From assembly GCA_964468805.1 (NCBI GenBank), contig CAYXWM010000095.1, positions 1 through 5,961 of the forward strand: a DNA stretch of 5,961 nt. The letters are read 5' to 3'. Source of the stretch: CAYXWM01 sp964468805 (GTDB lineage Bacteria > Bacillota > Clostridia > Lachnospirales > WRBF01). Under the pieces are notes generated by a model, which saw only the letters and a program-made list of their open reading frames with translations, did no database searches and had not been told where the DNA came from. Positions 5,820 to 5,961 of this stretch are shown one piece after another; position 1 is the first letter of the stretch; every line of letters starts with the position of its first letter. Made by a program: the position numbers and the translations under genes.

Positions 5820-5872
5820 ATTTCTATCCTGTTTTTCTATCCTTTTTCCAAGGGTCAAAAAACAGTAGAAAT
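5820..5872 (+). other. Hairpin H2 in repeat unit 2
   Basis: Identical in sequence to the hairpin at 5638-5690, 182 bases on, again ending 4 bases before a tRNA-Ser 5' half. Confidence 0.6.
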
Positions 5873-5876
5873 ATAT

Positions 5877-5961
5877 GGAGGATTAGCGAAGCGGTCATAA
5901 CGCGGTGGTCTTGAAAACCATTTGTCCGAAAGGGCGCGGGGGTTCGAATCCCTCATCCTCC
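5877..5961 (+). tRNA. tRNA-Ser(TGA), complete except the discriminator base
   Basis: A class II serine tRNA reading UCA (and related UCN) codons. Acceptor strands GGAGGAT (5877-5883) and ATCCTCC (5955-5961) pair perfectly. The D stem is GCG/CGC. Anticodon stem GTGGT/ACCAT (5905-5909/5917-5921) carries TGA at 5912-5914. The long variable arm has the hairpin GTCC-GAAA-GGGC, and the T arm contains GGTTCGAATCC. The window ends on the last acceptor base, so the discriminator and any CCA lie outside. It appears to depend on the promoter at 5469-5497, more than 370 bases upstream, unless a weak promoter lies in the repeats. Confidence 0.95.

Larger units (their letters stand above)
5726..5907 (+). 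repeat. 182-base tandem repeat, unit 2
   Basis: Second unit, directly abutting the first at exactly 182-base period. It ends inside the anticodon stem of the intact tRNA-Ser. A third occurrence of the first 11 bases, GTCTTGAAAAC, is at 5908-5918, after which the sequence switches to a true tRNA 3' half. Confidence 0.92.

Noticed and set aside
5514..5876. Halves A and B as complete tRNAs with an extended variable region
   Set aside because: No GTTCRANNC T loop is present, and the only partner for the acceptor strands is TTTTTCC in the insert, mostly through G-U pairs.
5514..5961. Split tRNAs joined in trans, sharing the single 3' half at the end
   Set aside because: Known split tRNAs are archaeal. 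The 3' acceptor ATCCTCC does not match half A and has one mismatch with half B, so a shared 3' half is unlikely.
5514..5961. CRISPR array
   Set aside because: Only two long units, no short repeats with unique spacers, and the units are tRNA-derived.

Overview
The window reads as a piece of chromosome from a low-to-moderate G+C Bacillota, most likely a clostridial lineage. This rests on a clostridial-style 5S rRNA tail followed by a tRNA-Asn, AGAGGTG-type Shine-Dalgarno sites, sigma-A type promoters (TTGACA-N17-TATAGT and similar), a MazG-like small protein of a type I know from Clostridia, and a full-length MutS2. I cannot name the genus from sequence alone.

Left part (1-720): the 3' half of a 5S rRNA gene is cut by the window edge. 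It is followed by a tRNA-Asn(GTT) with its own strong promoter and an intrinsic terminator. After that come about 430 bases with no convincing gene. This stretch holds two related palindromic hairpins; the second is a 16-bp perfect stem that probably terminates the leftward gene beyond it.

Middle (727-2986): a leftward gene encodes a 563-residue multi-pass membrane protein. It has an unrecognised N-terminal membrane region, an RDD domain and a soluble C-terminal tail. It is divergent from a rightward pair: a 104-residue MazG-like protein and mutS2. The divergent intergenic region carries one recognisable promoter in each direction. The leftward promoter has two palindromes, one over its -35 and one in its spacer. 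The rightward pair is tightly spaced (10 bases, with the mutS2 Shine-Dalgarno overlapping the upstream stop codon) and looks like one operon.

Right part (2997-5961): mutS2 is complete, with MutS-type ATPase, coiled coil, KOW-like segment and Smr domain. After an inverted repeat and a strong promoter comes the most unusual region, 5514-5961. Here three tRNA-Ser(UGA) 5' halves stand in a row at 181-182 base spacing, and only the last has a matching 3' half. The first two run, at the anticodon stem-loop, into the same non-tRNA segment of roughly 140 bases. The repeat unit is exactly 182 bases, and its two copies differ at 7 positions. All three substitutions in one predicted hairpin keep its base pairing, and the second 5' half still closes a 5-bp anticodon stem using the non-tRNA sequence. 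This suggests a structured, selected RNA or a recombination site built on the anticodon stem-loop, rather than simple debris. Its function is unknown, and it is the part of the window most worth following up.
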